From Oegoconia quadripuncta (lineage: Eukaryota; Arthropoda; Insecta; Lepidoptera; Autostichidae), in the NCBI GenBank assembly GCA_949316235.1, contig OX438751.1, forward strand, positions 1,780,413 to 1,844,412: DNA of 64,000 nucleotides, in the 5' to 3' direction. Position 1 is the stretch's first letter, and every line of letters starts with the position of its first letter. Below the pieces are notes generated by a model, which saw only the letters and a program-made list of their open reading frames with translations, had not been told where the DNA came from and ran no database searches. The translations under genes and the position numbers were made by a program. This document shows positions 20,371 to 31,806 of this stretch, piece after piece.

Positions 20371-20585
20371 GGGACCAAGTTAAGAATTTGAATATCGAAT
20401 ACCATAAACAGATAGTACCAGCATTTTATTAATTTCTTTAGTCATAACGGTTCTATAATTTCATTTTTAAAGTGACCCGCCACTCTGACGTCACAATGGT
20501 GAGACTACTCGCAGTTTGTCAAGGTCCACTAACTGCTATGATGGTCTAAATTATCTCAATAGTTAGTGGTGACGATTCTGAAGTG

Positions 20586-20876
20586 ACCATCCCCAGACTG
20601 TGAAGAGTGTGGGATCGTAGAGGATGTACACCATGTTATGGTGGAGTGTGTCCGAACCGAAGCCGAAAGGTTTCAAATTAGAAACAGACATGTTGGCAAT
20701 GTCGGTTGGTGCAATAGCATCTTGTCTCTCCCTAATTCAAGCGAAGCCAGAACTTTATATAAAATTGTTAAGCTAGGTATAAGTAGAAGATAAGGTGTCG
20801 TAAGTCTAGATTACCTATGAGGGTGGCATGTTACAGATAAAACCCTCTATAAATAAATAAAGATACAAAAAAAAAA
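20586..20876 (+). mobile_element. 5'-truncated non-LTR retrotransposon with a 12-bp target-site duplication
   Basis: GATTCTGAAGTG occurs at 20574-20585 and again at 20877-20888, directly flanking the insert. The insert encodes the end of a reverse transcriptase polyprotein with a CCHC-type motif (CEECGIVEDVHHVMVEC), continues to ARTLYKIVKLGISRR and a stop, and ends in AATAAATAAAGATAC plus a poly-A run. Confidence 0.8.
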
Positions 20877-20921
20877 GATTCTGAAGTGGCCTCTAAAACT
20901 TAAATTTGAATTTAGAGTGCT

Positions 20922-21210
20922 CTAAATGCAGCAGTCCGCAGTTAACTCGGACGTGGTTTGCGATGGATCCGCTTCCACAATAGCCTTCAATTCTTCATTA
21001 TCAACCTTGGACTCCAGCCGCCCACGGGGCTTGTTTTGCAGGTCGATATTTCTAGAACGGAAACGTTGGAAGCAAAAACGCACTGTGTTTTCTTTTGCGA
21101 CACCACCGCCATACACATAATTAATCCTTACAGCCGTTTCTGCAGCACTGGTGCCACGGCGGAACTCGTACTCATAAATAACGCGACATTTTAAGTTTTC
21201 CATTTTGTAA
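20922..21210 (-). pseudogene. Mariner transposase, N-terminal remnant
   Basis: The minus-strand frame starts at a plausible MENLKCRVIYEYEF and includes the HTH region (RRGTSAAETAVRINYVYGGG, then KENTVRFCFQRFRS and KPRGR) and the EADPSQTTSEL helix of the paired-like DNA-binding domain. It stops at a TAA-type break after about 95 residues. The whole catalytic domain (DD34D) is gone, so it is non-functional. Confidence 0.75.
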
Positions 21211-21399
21211 ACTGAGTGACGCAAAGAAAAAACCAAAGCTGGAAAAACATATGGATTACGGTTTTCGAAAAACAAATGCATGAGTAACTAGATGTTTAAA
21301 TTAGAAAATGCAATTCCTAACCAAAGAGGAGATATTTGAGATCAAAGTGGCCAGTACGACAAAACGCCAATTTCATATGTTAGGACCTAATATTTCCTG

Positions 21400-22050
21400 T
21401 TCTATGTCGCATCTGTAAAATTTTGACGTTTGTAAAATCTGAAGTTCAATTCAATTTAGGTTTTAGAGATCAAAACCTATTCCAGAAAGTCATTTGAGAG
21501 AAAATTTGACATATTAGTAGCGAAGTTTAGTCTCCATTTAAAACCATTACGTTTTAAATTAGCGAGTAGGTTTTTCCAAATTTATTGGGCAGATCTACAG
21601 CCCAAAAAGTGTGAACTTTCTATAGAAATCTTTTGTAGAGGCACAAAAGATTTTCCTAACATGTTTTATTTTGAATGGCCGCGGTGAAAAATAATGCCTA
21701 ACCTAATTGTTTTTTATTTAACTTGTACAAGGTCAGACTTAATTTTAGTGGTATCATACAAATTATTTGATTGTAATATAAAACAAGTTAGTTGTCTAAC
21801 ACGAGGAATTATTTGCTAAAAGAGATCTTTTATAAAAGTATGTTGCCATTTTCCCAGTATCGATAAAGAAACGTAGTTAACCAAAGCTATTAGGCAAACT
21901 TGGAGTCAAAACAGAAATAAAATGCTGTAAAGAATTCCATACAAAATCGGCGATTAATAAACATTTAAAAAAACCTGTAGAGATATCTGATTTTGACTAT
22001 GGCAATACAGTACATCAATTCAATTTAGGCGTCCGTAAACCATATCTAAG
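21400..22050. other. Unassigned sequence
   Basis: AT-rich, with short repeats of TAAAATTTTGACGTTTG type. No gene recognised. Confidence 0.35.
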
Positions 22051-22194
22051 GCCCGTATTAATAAACCGTTCTCAAGATTGACATGGCCTCAAGTTGACGC
22101 TTGAGAATCTGCTGCATATTAAAACAGCATCAGAAAAAATGGTCTTGAGACTGAGACGCGATCTCAATCTCAAGAACGATTTATTAATACGGGC
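22051..22194. mobile_element. MITE with GCCCGTATTAATAAA termini
   Basis: GCCCGTATTAATAAACCGTT at the left is inverted at the right (AACGATTTATTAATACGGGC). Inside, CTCAAG/CTTGAG blocks are also symmetric. It is 144 bp and non-coding. Confidence 0.75.
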
Positions 22195-22872
22195 ATAAAT
22201 TTAGCGATAGGTGTATTTCAGAATAGCATATTTTAGGAAATGATAGAGATTTTTAGATTTAGGTTAGTTTAGCGACTGCACGTCAGAATCGACACCGTTA
22301 GCTGATTACTACCTTAACACATATTAATTACAAGTTCTACACTTTAATTATTTAAAAAATATTCACATTTTAAATATTTTCCGTAAGAACCTTCCGTCGC
22401 CTGGTAGTAAGCGTTGAGCAATAAGTAGGTAATACAATTGCTCCACTTTTAACGACAGGCGCGCACACATCGTTTATGAGAAGTTAACATTTTCAGACGG
22501 AATATCGTAACAATGTGAACAGCTTATTTTAAGAAGCAAGCTTTTTGAAGTCAAGAGTAGCGTTGTCAGAACACGAAATTTTGATATTCATAGCTTGTTC
22601 TGCCTTGCACGATACAATTAATGCAATAGATCTAGGGCGTTAGAGGTGTGGTTTTATCTGCAGATGGCTGTACAATGCTTTTTTTCGTAAAGCAACGGCG
22701 CCCTCTTAAACTATAACGTACCGACATCTTGTAACTCTGATCAATCACATGCTTTCGACCTCCAAATTCCACTTCGATACTACAGTACTTACTCAATGTT
22801 AAATGAAGTTACTTAAAGTAAAGGCAACTCGGCTTTAATTAAGTAGGGTAAATAAACTTAAAATTAGTCTTT

Positions 22873-25800
22873 CTACTCGATAAAAAGTTCGAAGCGAGTA
22901 CGCCCAACCCGGCTGGAGCGGTCGTAGTATATGTCTCGTGACCAGACACGACACTCCACGTTGATCAGAACGCCATCTGTGAATAAATTACCAATTATCA
23001 AAATATCATCGAGTCAGCAATTAACTTAAATGTAAATCCCCGAAAGTTGTTCAATTATATTCAAATATACCAAATAACTGTGTTAAAAGCTATGTAGATA
23101 TTTGCGAAACGGCCTAACCGATTTTCATCAAACACTGTGGTATCAATTTACTATCTAGGTGGGAATAACAATTTATGTAATTAAAAACCCGACCGTAAAT
23201 TTTGTACTTTGCGGGCGCCATATTGGATATTTTTACGATATAATTAAGTATAAATTGAAAATAGAAATCAGTCATCATCACACTACTTATTCACTACTGA
23301 ACATCTTGCCAGACTGACAACCAGCAAAGATTTCCAGTGCGACCTGTTGGAAGTAGCCTGCATCTTGCGACTTCCCGCAACCTTTATCAGATTATCTAAC
23401 CTTGATAGACCCGTTATCATCCTACGTCTGAAGCACTATTAAGTAATCTGTGGTGTAACTCGAGTTTTATTACGGTTATTGTGTACTCCTAGTTTCAGCA
23501 CATTGACCAGCGGTTCTATTACATAATTTCATCGTTATATCGTCATCGGTTACGTTCTGACATGTGATTGGTTGATTCATCTCTCGCTCTGCAATTTGAT
23601 AGTTTCTCATTGGTCAACGTAATCGATGACGATACCGATGAAGTTACATAAAGGGCTGAGCGGATGGACGCCCATCGCGGGGTGATTGTAGTACTATATT
23701 TCCATACCTATCTACTGGAGTGCGATTCCACCATCCATGCCCTTTCTCGGTACTCATTATTCTAGTGTTATGTATACTAATACAAATAAATACTACGAAC
23801 AGATAGATTATGGTTTCATTTAGAGAATAAAGACCCACCCAACAACGCCTTTAATATGTACAAAAAACACAGCAAGGACAATACAAGGGCAATTAAAACC
23901 TATATTAGTGCAAATAAATCCCATAAAATCGCCTGGCACTTCGCCAAAGGCCAAGTATAGAATAGGCCGTCGAAAATGGCACGGCGCAACTGTGAAAGGT
24001 TACATTCCCCTTTTATAAACTATCGCTATAATTGCTGGATTCCTTTCATAAGGCGCTCTCAATAAACGTTGTATTTAGAGCATTGCTTTTTTTAGCTGAT
24101 AGATTAAAGCGTCCTTTTGCAGGATCAGACCACAACAGGTTAATTTTTAATTGTTGAAGAGGATTTACGGTTCTAAACGAAAATAGAAAATAGAGATAGA
24201 TTTATTTTTTAAGGCGAAGAGGATTGGCACTTCTTATAAGAGCCAAACCAAGAAAATATCTTGAAAAAACCTTTTACGGAATTGGAAGGTTAAGTTATAA
24301 AAATAACATCTGAAAACGTCATGACATACTTTACCGCTCAGTCTCACAAGGCCGATTCCCCAGAGAAGAACGAGTAAGAAACTCAATGGTAGCTCTTTTA
24401 AAATAAGTATTTTCACAATTTATGACCAAGATTAAAAGAAAATAATAGACTAAGTATATTGCCGAGCGGTTCACGTTCATTATCTTCTAGATAATCAGAA
24501 ATATTATAATAGCCTTTGGCCCATAGTTTTCGTTTAATAATAAAATATAAGTAATTGTGCCTTTTGTAATATAAAAACCTGTTTTAAAAAAGAGTAACCC
24601 CTCGAGTTTCTTGCTTGTTCTTCTCAGGGGAAAATTGCCTTTTGCACAAGCAGTGGCTTTGTAAACGTAAAAATCTGACTATTTTAAGTGTCTACGTATA
24701 AAATAAAGCATTTTATACTTTGACTTGACGTAATAATGTTCGCGGGAAGTCGCTAATAGAAACCTTCCAACCAATCGCTCTGGAAATCTATGGGAGAGGA
24801 CTAAGTTTAGCTGGAGAACCTGTGGCTATATAATGTTTAACACTCACGTCTTGGATTCTCAAAGAAAACAGCGACGAGCGGCGGCGGGATCTGGTCGGGG
24901 AGGTTCCTGGCGGACCAGGGGATCCGGTCGGCTGTGTGGAGGCGGCTGGTCGGGAACCCAGGCGGCAAGTTCGCCGGGATGTACTGGATCGGCCCGATGT
25001 TCTCCTGGTCAGCGCTGAACTCGCCGTCGCAAGACACCCACACGTAGTCTCCGTACTGGTGCGCTGGACGCTGGTGCTAGTGATACAAATAAAATGAGGA
25101 ATTAAAAAAAATCAGAAACAGATAAGTGTCGCTTACAAGTGAGTACTTACCATGAACTGTTTCAAGTTTTCAGGCATCTCTATTGGTATTGGCAACATCG
25201 TAGTTTTGTTGTACGGCTCCGGTACCCAGTAGTGAATCTGCACATGAAATTTTAAAGAGTGATTGAAACCAGTTAGACGATTTTGGGGCCGAGGCTGTAT
25301 GCCCTTTCGGATAACTAATTTTAATGTGCTAAGTAGCATTATTAGCGCAACTAGCCCGCTCTTATTATTACAGAACAGGACGTTGAATGACAATTGTTCT
25401 GGGGCCTTTTTTTGTCCAATAAGAAGTATACATCAGGGAACTCAGCCTCCTGGAGACTCGTAAGGAGATACGGGTACACTCGCCCACACGAATCTCTAGC
25501 TGCTGCTCTTCCTGAACTGGACGATGCGATGTCGCCTGAAGCCATTCTAGAACGTTGGGGATCTACTGATTCCTTATTTCACGTCACTCGCGTGTTTACT
25601 CACTGAATTCCTCTGAATTCATTGACCATTGACAGTTCCATATCTCACTCATGTAAACTTTACGAACACACCGTGTCAGCTGGCGCACTTAACCTATAGC
25701 TGGGCAGAGTATTTACGAAATGAAAGACGGATGCCGCAATGCAAAAATGGTGTAGATAATTAAAGAAAACATGAGCCTAGAGATTTCAAAAAACAAATTG

Positions 25801-28800
25801 ACAAGCATTAAAACTCACCAGTACCTTAAATTTTATACGATCTCTTTCAGAATCTCTGTATACTATATCTCTATACTCACATGGGTCAGCCTCAGGAACA
25901 CGCATGGTTTCCCAACTGCATAACCGTAGAAGTCGTCAGCGGTGCACGGAGCCCACATGCGCATGGCGATGTCGCACGTATCGGAGCGCATCGCGAATTG
26001 GTCGCGACGCTGGGTAGAGCAGGGCGCACGGGGAGGATCCTCTGGCACAGTCGTTTCGTATTCTGTTGAAGGGGACTTATTCAGATAAATTGCTATAAAC
26101 CTAACGTCCTCGCGAGATTACCTTTAGACATGGTACAACAGTAATGGAGATACAACATTGTAAGAGAGTGCATCAGCAGTGTGTGAATATGATAATTACT
26201 TAAGGTTGTTAAACTCTCAAATATTTGAAGCACTAATTACTACACTACTTAATTCATCATCAACAGCCTGACACTTCCCCACAGTTAGGGTACAGCATCG
26301 TCTCACTGGGAGAGCGTATGGACATCATGCACCCATAGGCCCAGTGCGGATTGGAGGATTTGTGTCAGACTGATGGCCACCTGACAGTCAGTGTAAACCG
26401 CCCCTGTAGGACACCGACTTGACTGAACGACAAAGCACGGAGAGACTTAAAATGCCACTACTGATCACCAATCCAAGGACTGGCCGCGCCCGACGTTGTT
26501 TAGCTTAGCGAATGGGACTGCACTACGTGTGCTTACATGGTCAATAGTTCTCACCAATTCACACTTATTTCCAGAGAGATTTATGACAAATTGTTGATGA
26601 ACTTTTGTGCAAGGGCTAATTAAATGTAGGGCGCAATCATCAGTCACATTCGCTATTTCTATTGGACTCATTTATGTGGCTGTCTACCCACTGCTGTTGG
26701 TTGTTTTCAATTCAAAGAACATAATTGAGAGAAAGATCGAAGGAAAGAGAGGAAGGGGAAGACCTACTCGCAATTGCTTTGACCAATAAGAAAAGGTCGT
26801 GTCGTACCAAGAGATTAAATCGAGGGCGCAAAGCAGAGAGGCGTAGCCATTACTCCATTGACAAGAGCATAGCTCTTAAATTGAAGAAGACGAAGTTTTC
26901 AATTGAACCAATGGCCAATGATCTCTCCAAGTGAGAGGAAACTGTGCCCAACAGGTGGAACCTATAAAGACGTTGACTAGTTTCGACGTCATGATGTTTA
27001 TGTGATACAACCGATTTTTATCAAGACTGGCTCACCCCTGAGGAATTCGTTGACCCGCTGCACCCATGGATGCCAGCTGCCTGGGTCGCGAGCCCTGAAC
27101 TGGATCACGGGCTGCTCCCAGTTGTAGTAGTCCAGCTCCGAACGAGGCCACACCTCCAGCTCTGTTGTGAAATATCGTTTAGTTGTTAAAATCCATAGTT
27201 ACTCTATTCAAAGATGACCAACTGAACCCTGACCCTAAAAGAGGGTATCTTATAACTTTTGTTTAATACGTGAATGTCTATTCTGATGAGCCGATTTCAA
27301 TTCAGTTTTTTTTTTAAAGCAGAAAGTTGCGTTGTAGTCATTGTTGCCGAGGTTTCATACTATTCGTCTTGCCTTTTCCAAGACTGCAACACAAGTTAAC
27401 CTTATCAACATTTAGGCTTTTACCAGTAATTAGCCATATCTACGCAGCTAACTTCTTAAATATGTAAATAGTGAAGTATGAAGGTATTGGTAGGTAGATA
27501 TCAATGATGGCTCAGGATTCAACGGAGGAAATTTGGACCATATCGAGCGATGCCAGCGGGCATAAGATGCGTCGAAGCACCCCGACATTGTTGGTTTGGT
27601 AGCCTTCGATGTTAGGTTAAACATACCGGAGAATTTTATTATTTCGCATTATAGCGTTCGTCGAAAAAGTATTCTGTCGCTCTATGGATTATACACAAGC
27701 AATGTGTATGTGTGTGGGAGCGTTGGTGGTTCAGCGGTTAAGACGTGGTCTCTCAATTTAGAAGGTCCGGGTTCGATTCCATGTACCAATGAGTTTTTAA
27801 ATTTCATTACTTATGTGCATTAACCCGACTGCTCTTAAACGGTGAAGGAATACATCGAGAGGAAACCTGCTTGCCTAAGAAATAAAAATTCGAAGGCATG
27901 TGAAGTCACTAACCCGAATTGGGCCCGCGTGGTGGATTATGGTGAATACCTCCTTATCATGCGAGGGAAGGCCTTTATCCCTGCAGTGGGATGTTCACGG
28001 GCTGACATGATAAATGTGTCGACCAATAGAGCCTCAGAACTACGACCTACGAACGACAGTCCTTCTGTACATAGGTATATACTTACGGACATAACGCTGA
28101 TTCAGGAGTAGACCCAACACAAGTCCTAGGATGCCACCTGTTGGTAGAGAATAAATAATTAAAAAAACTTTATTCAACAATACACACAATACTAATGACG
28201 TTAACTGGAAGCTAGAAATGCAATTTTATTATTTTTTTTTATTTTAAGATCGGGTTGATGAGATTGTATACTAGCGACAGCCCTTGTATACCTCTCCGTA
28301 TCACTACAGTGTCGTATGTATGCAAAGAGGTATCCTTCTGTTTGGCAAAATATTTTTCGTCAAATTTTACTTCCCAAAAAACTTATCGCACTAGTTTCAT
28401 TTCCCAAATAAATCTTTAGCAAATTTATATTTCGCATTTTAATCACTTGGTCAAATATTAATTTGGCAACTTTTTAATTGCTCAAGTTTTATTAAGTCAA
28501 TTATACATTAAGCAAATGCTTTATTTTGTAAAAAAAAATATTCCAAAGAGCTTGAACTTGCCGGAAACAAAAAGCATGTCTCATTAATAATTAATTATAA
28601 ATAAATTATTTTCATATAGGTTACGTAGGCTAGATTAGAACTGCTAGAAAAGTGGGTTAGATAGCGCCGGAATTGATTTGTATAATAAATAACAATTGAC
28701 TACATACTCAATACTTGGTAAAATGAAACATTGCCATGTAATTATTTGTTAAACAATAAATTGCCGAAAATACTATTGCTAACTGTAAAATTGCGAAAAG

Positions 28801-31404
28801 TTGTTTTACCAAATGAAGATTTGGGAAACATACTTTGGCATGTTGTTGGGAGAAGATAAACTGCAGGCTGCGTGGTGACCGAGGTTTTTTTAATGGAGTG
28901 TTGTTCGATCGCAAGAGAGCGAGAAACTGGCCGCGCGTCAGTATATATGCGTTTAGATTCGCGCCATCTATCGGATTGTCCTGGAACCCGTGAGAAAGGT
29001 ACACTTGAAGTGAATTGATTCACGGGTGAATTGATTGATGGTTCACGGGTTCGTCGATAGATGGCGCCAGTCTTTACATAGTTGTGCCAACAAGTCAGGC
29101 GAGGTTCTATACTGAACACGTGTGATATAGTAATCCATGCAAAGACCGAGTGTTTCGTTTTGTAAATAAACACGTCAATAATTTTGTGGCGGCAGTGGGA
29201 ACTTGTAAGGTTTCAAGAGGAACTGATGCCTGACTAATTAGCAGGCCGATGTACTAACAACATCACTATTGTGTAAACAAATAGCTGGATCATACATAAC
29301 CGTAGGTCGGAGTAAGAGACCGCCTCCGTGGCTCAATGTAAACAACATTGGGTTTACGATTCGGAGGTCGCGGGTTCGATCCCCAGCGGGGTACATGTTT
29401 AAGTACTCGGTTTGGTTGGTGGTAGGGCATTTTAAATGTCCGCCTGGCTAGCTACCACCATCTTATCTAAATCTGCCGCCAAGCTGCAATGTTAATAGCA
29501 TTGTTGTGTTCCGGTTGTCAGAGATAAGATAGTCCCCCCAATGTGTTGGGGTTTCCGGGTCAGTACGCTTCCACCTTCTACTTCATCTTCACTTAACATC
29601 AGGTGTGATTGAGGTCAAGTACCAACCCGTTGTGCATAAAAAAAAATTACCCACACAAAGTAAACCATTCTGAAACCGCCTTTAGTATTTCAGCCGAATT
29701 CAGACGAAAATGTTGGACTTCCACACTAAAGGTAAGTAGTTTCAGAATGGTTTACTTTGTATGGATAATCGAAATTTTTTTAATCAAATTCGAGTATGGT
29801 TCTTTAGGGAAAGTAATAATCAAGAGTCAACAGTAAACAAGAATTACACGAATTCAAATTCACCCTGTATAAAGTTGAGTTCATGACCCACCAAATATAA
29901 TATTCATGGACGCCCGGATATGCGTGTCTACTGACTGCGTAAATTAGTTTCCTGGTTTGGAAAGTAGAGCAAAGAACTCTTTCTTTCCAATAAAGTAAGT
30001 ACTTTATATAATAGTAAGTTGTACAATGACGCAAAACTTGCAACATCGTTAACTTAGTACTTAGTTAATAGCACTGCGCCATCATGCTATAAAGTCCACT
30101 GCTGGGTCATTGACCTCTTTTTATGGTATCTAAACACTGTCTTTTTCACACTTTAACAACGAGTTATCACTCTGATGTTAAGTAAAGATGAGGCCAAGAG
30201 GATAAACCACTTGGCCTCATCCATATGGATGGAAGCGTACTAAGCCGGAAACCTCATCTTATTTGGGGGTCTGGCTATCTTATTTCTGACAACCGGAACA
30301 CGACAATGCTATTAACATTGCTGTTTGGCGCAGGCCCGTATTTCAGAATATTGCTCAAGCGTAGATCTGCGCTCAAGTTACATAAAGCTGTCCCTTTTTA
30401 ACAATACAGTACAATACAAATACTCTTTATTGCGAAAATAATTTTTAGTATATAATAATTTAAAGTTACAATAATTTTTGATGATAACAATAGAACACAA
30501 TTAGACGGTCTTATCACTAAAAGCGGACCAGACATCCCACAGCTATGGGACAATTTTCTAGGTAGAAAAAGGGTGCACGATACTACCAACTAAAGAAATA
30601 ATTATAGATAAGAATGCATAAATATAATGTCGTCAAGCGGAGATCTCTCCTCGAGTGACATTCTGTAATATAAGCCTTAGATAAGATGGTGGTGGCTAGC
30701 CAGGCGGACATTTAAAATGCTCTACCACCAACCAAACCGAGTACTAAATAAACATGTACCAGGCTGGGGTCGAACTCGCGACCTCCGAATCGTAAACCCG
30801 ATGTTGTTTACATTGAGCCACAGAGGCGGTTAATAACACTGATATTGGCCTACGTCTGTATAGGTCTGTCTGTGGCATTATATTTCTAAAACGACAGGAG
30901 ATATTTTTAACCATGTTTCAACGGTTCAGCCGTATCGAAAACATTTATCTTCTAATACAGTAGCTTTTATCTGAATGATATTATTATGTTCTAATTCTTT
31001 TTCTCGAGGATTTTACAAATTACCAATTTATATTATTTATTTGAGACATTGTACGAATTATTCCAATTCTAAGTATATTTTAGTGATTTAATATATTTAG
31101 TGGACATAAACAACAAAACAATACTTAACCAAGTAAAGTCAACAATTAAATAAAATTTAATTCATTTTTTATAATTCTATTACGTACGCTCAGCACGTAA
31201 ATATAGTACAAATTGCTAAAGCTAAAATTGTATTTCTCTATCCAGTCACTAGCGAAAACTTCTAATAGAACATTTCTTCGTAAAAAAAAAGAACTAATAT
31301 ATTCGGTTTTTGAAAAACAAAAAAAAAAACATTTACTTACCAATAATAAGCAGTGCCACCACAACGACAATAATAATTTTCACAGTTCTCTTTTCCAATC
31401 CCAT
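22873..31404 (-). CDS. Divergent Na+/K+-ATPase beta-subunit-like protein, complete (7 exons)
   Basis: Exons: 31404-31341, 28137-28087, 27161-27036, 26062-25881, 25237-25151, 25076-24848, 22976-22873. All have GT-AG junctions and the frame closes: 843 bp, 280 aa. Residues 1-9 (MGLEKRTVK) are cytoplasmic; about 10-33 form a Val/Ile/Leu/Gly membrane anchor. The rest is a type II ectodomain with six cysteines (95, 110, 120, 134, 186, 255), matching the three disulfides of beta subunits. Family motifs are PCVFLRL (133-139), VWVSCDGEFSADQENIGPIQ (182-201), PLVAVFFENP and GVLINVECRVW. Asn151 is in an NKT sequon. Beta subunits chaperone the P-type ATPase alpha chain to the plasma membrane. Here the aromatic transmembrane face and the YYPY-like motif are missing, so pairing with alpha is doubtful. 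The start is the first ATG (AAAAAAAATGG context). An ATTAAA lies at 22834-22839. Introns carry LINE, SINE and MITE copies. Confidence 0.85.
23519..23650. mobile_element. Self-complementary MITE, copy 1
   Basis: TTACATAATTTCATCGTTAT at the left is inverted at the right (GATGAAGTTACATAA). Inner blocks GTCATCGGTTACGTT and AACGTAATCGATGAC are also inverted. The same element is at 54055-54187. It lies in the last intron of the beta-like gene. Confidence 0.7.
24234..24545 (-). mobile_element. Non-LTR retrotransposon 3' end, family G
   Basis: It matches the block order of 8460 and 52690: ATAACATCTGAAAACGTCAT, CTCACAAGG, AGAGAAGAACGAG, 'cattatcttctagataatcag', 'agcctttggcccatag'. It is within the last intron of the beta-like gene. 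Confidence 0.65.
24546..24725 (+). mobile_element. Non-LTR retrotransposon 3' end, family F
   Basis: TTTTGTAATATAAAAACCTG, CTCGAGTTTCTTGCTTGTTC, TTCTCAGGGGAAAATTGCCT and ATAAAGCATTTTATACTTTG are the family F tail. It is adjacent to, and opposite in orientation from, the family G piece. Confidence 0.75.
25330..25606 (+). other. Unexplained reading frame in an intron of the beta-like gene
   Basis: After an acceptor-like TTATTATTACAG (ending about 25373) the plus strand is open to TGA at 25604-25606. The last part (RPHESLAAALPELDDAMSPE, then AILERWGSTDSLFHVTRV) looks protein-like, and composition differs from the surrounding intron. No family is recognised and no partner exon was found. It may be a captured gene fragment or chance. 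Confidence 0.2.
26690..26935 (+). mobile_element. RTE-type retrotransposon C-terminal remnant
   Basis: The plus strand reads NIIERKIEGKRGRGRPTRN, a hallmark of the last part of RTE-type reverse transcriptases, then after a frame break QEIKSRAQSREAW-like sequence, ending near AAACTGTGCCCAACAGGTGG, the usual 3' motif. It is in intron 3 of the beta-like gene. Confidence 0.6.
27716..28010 (+). mobile_element. SINE family C
   Basis: Head GGTGGTTCAGCGGTTAAGAC and GGTCCGGGTTCGATTCC, then body ATGAGTTTTTAAATTTCATT to the 'gcgagggaaggcctttatcc' tail. It lies less than 100 bp from exon 2 of the beta-like gene. Confidence 0.75.
28330..28850. repeat. Degenerate repetition of CTTCCCAAA / TTGGCAAA-type words
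   Basis: Recurrent words (AATTTTACTTCCCAAAAAAC, TTTCATTTCCCAAATAAAT, CAAATATTAATTTGGCAACT, then inverted AATTGCCGAAAATAC, AAATTGCGAAAAGTTG, AAGATTTGGGAAACATAC) give a loosely repeated, partly inverted structure in the first intron of the beta-like gene. It recalls 6250-6448. Confidence 0.45.
29320..29640 (+). mobile_element. SINE family B, full length
   Basis: Clean order from the head CCGCCTCCGTGGCTCAATGT through GGGTTCGATCCCCAGCGGGG, the GGCATTTTAAATGTCCGCCT block and GTTTCCGGGTCAGTACGCTT to the tail ACCAACCCGTTGTGCATAAA plus poly-A. It is a good reference copy for the family. Confidence 0.9.
29646..29867. mobile_element. Palindromic non-autonomous element, copy 2
   Basis: AAGTAAACCATTCTGAAAC at the left is inverted at GTTTCAGAATGGTTTACTTT (29739-29758). 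The right end is CACCCTG followed by TA (29868-29869), as in copy 1 at 619. Confidence 0.6.
30160..30832 (-). mobile_element. SINE family B interrupted by a MITE
   Basis: The tail half (30160-30332) and head half (30677-30832, ending ATTGAGCCACAGAGGCGGTT) are separated by the 344-bp insert at 30333-30676. The SINE must predate the insert. Confidence 0.75.
30333..30676. mobile_element. MITE nested in a SINE, itself carrying a retroelement tail
   Basis: The left end GGCCCGTATTTCAGAATATT and the right end ATTCTGTAATATAAGCC are imperfect inverted repeats. Inside, 30408-30600 holds a 'caatacaaatactctttattgc' retroelement fragment (family H). Confidence 0.55.
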
Positions 31405-31774
31405 TTTTTTTATTTCACCCGGAAGGCACAGGCTCGATGCGTTCTGCCAGCCAAGAGAGCACTGAACAAACTCACGCAATGGGGGTGTCGCAGTATGGGA
31501 GAGACTGGATTGACGACGATTGTTTGTGATTGGATGCTTTACATTGATGGTTATATTTAATTAGTTAAAAAATTGAGAAGTTCTAGATAGAGAAACATTT
31601 AAAGTAATTTTGAATTTATAGATTTATTCAGTGGCATAGACAGGGACTGGGTTTCATTATTATATTTGTACAGTACGCTTACAATATACTTATAATTATA
31701 ATTCAATCAATTGCAAATATATTTACATACAGTATGTACAGTATTTATAATGAACTTATTATAATATAATACAA

Positions 31775-31780
31775 TTTATT
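31775..31780 (-). terminator. AATAAA polyadenylation signal
   Basis: On the minus strand the hexamer lies 27 bases after the stop codon of the candidate gene ending at 31807. Confidence 0.4.
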
Positions 31781-31806
31781 ATAAAAAAAAAATCACAAAT
31801 AAAAAA

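Larger units (their letters stand above)
19614..21390 (-). mobile_element. Degraded mariner element with retroelement insertions
   Basis: The ends TTAGGTCCCTACCTATGAAA (19614) and, inverted, TTAGGTCCTAACATATGAAA (21390), followed inside by TGGCGTTTTGT on both sides, are mariner terminal repeats. TA flanks them at 19612-19613 and 21391-21392. Transposase coding remains only near the right end (20922-21210). The interior holds a truncated LINE with its own duplication (20586-20876) and another retroelement tail near 20235. Confidence 0.7.

Noticed and set aside
24833..25018. Arg/Gly-rich plus-strand frame
   Set aside because: Antisense shadow of exon 6 of the beta-like gene.
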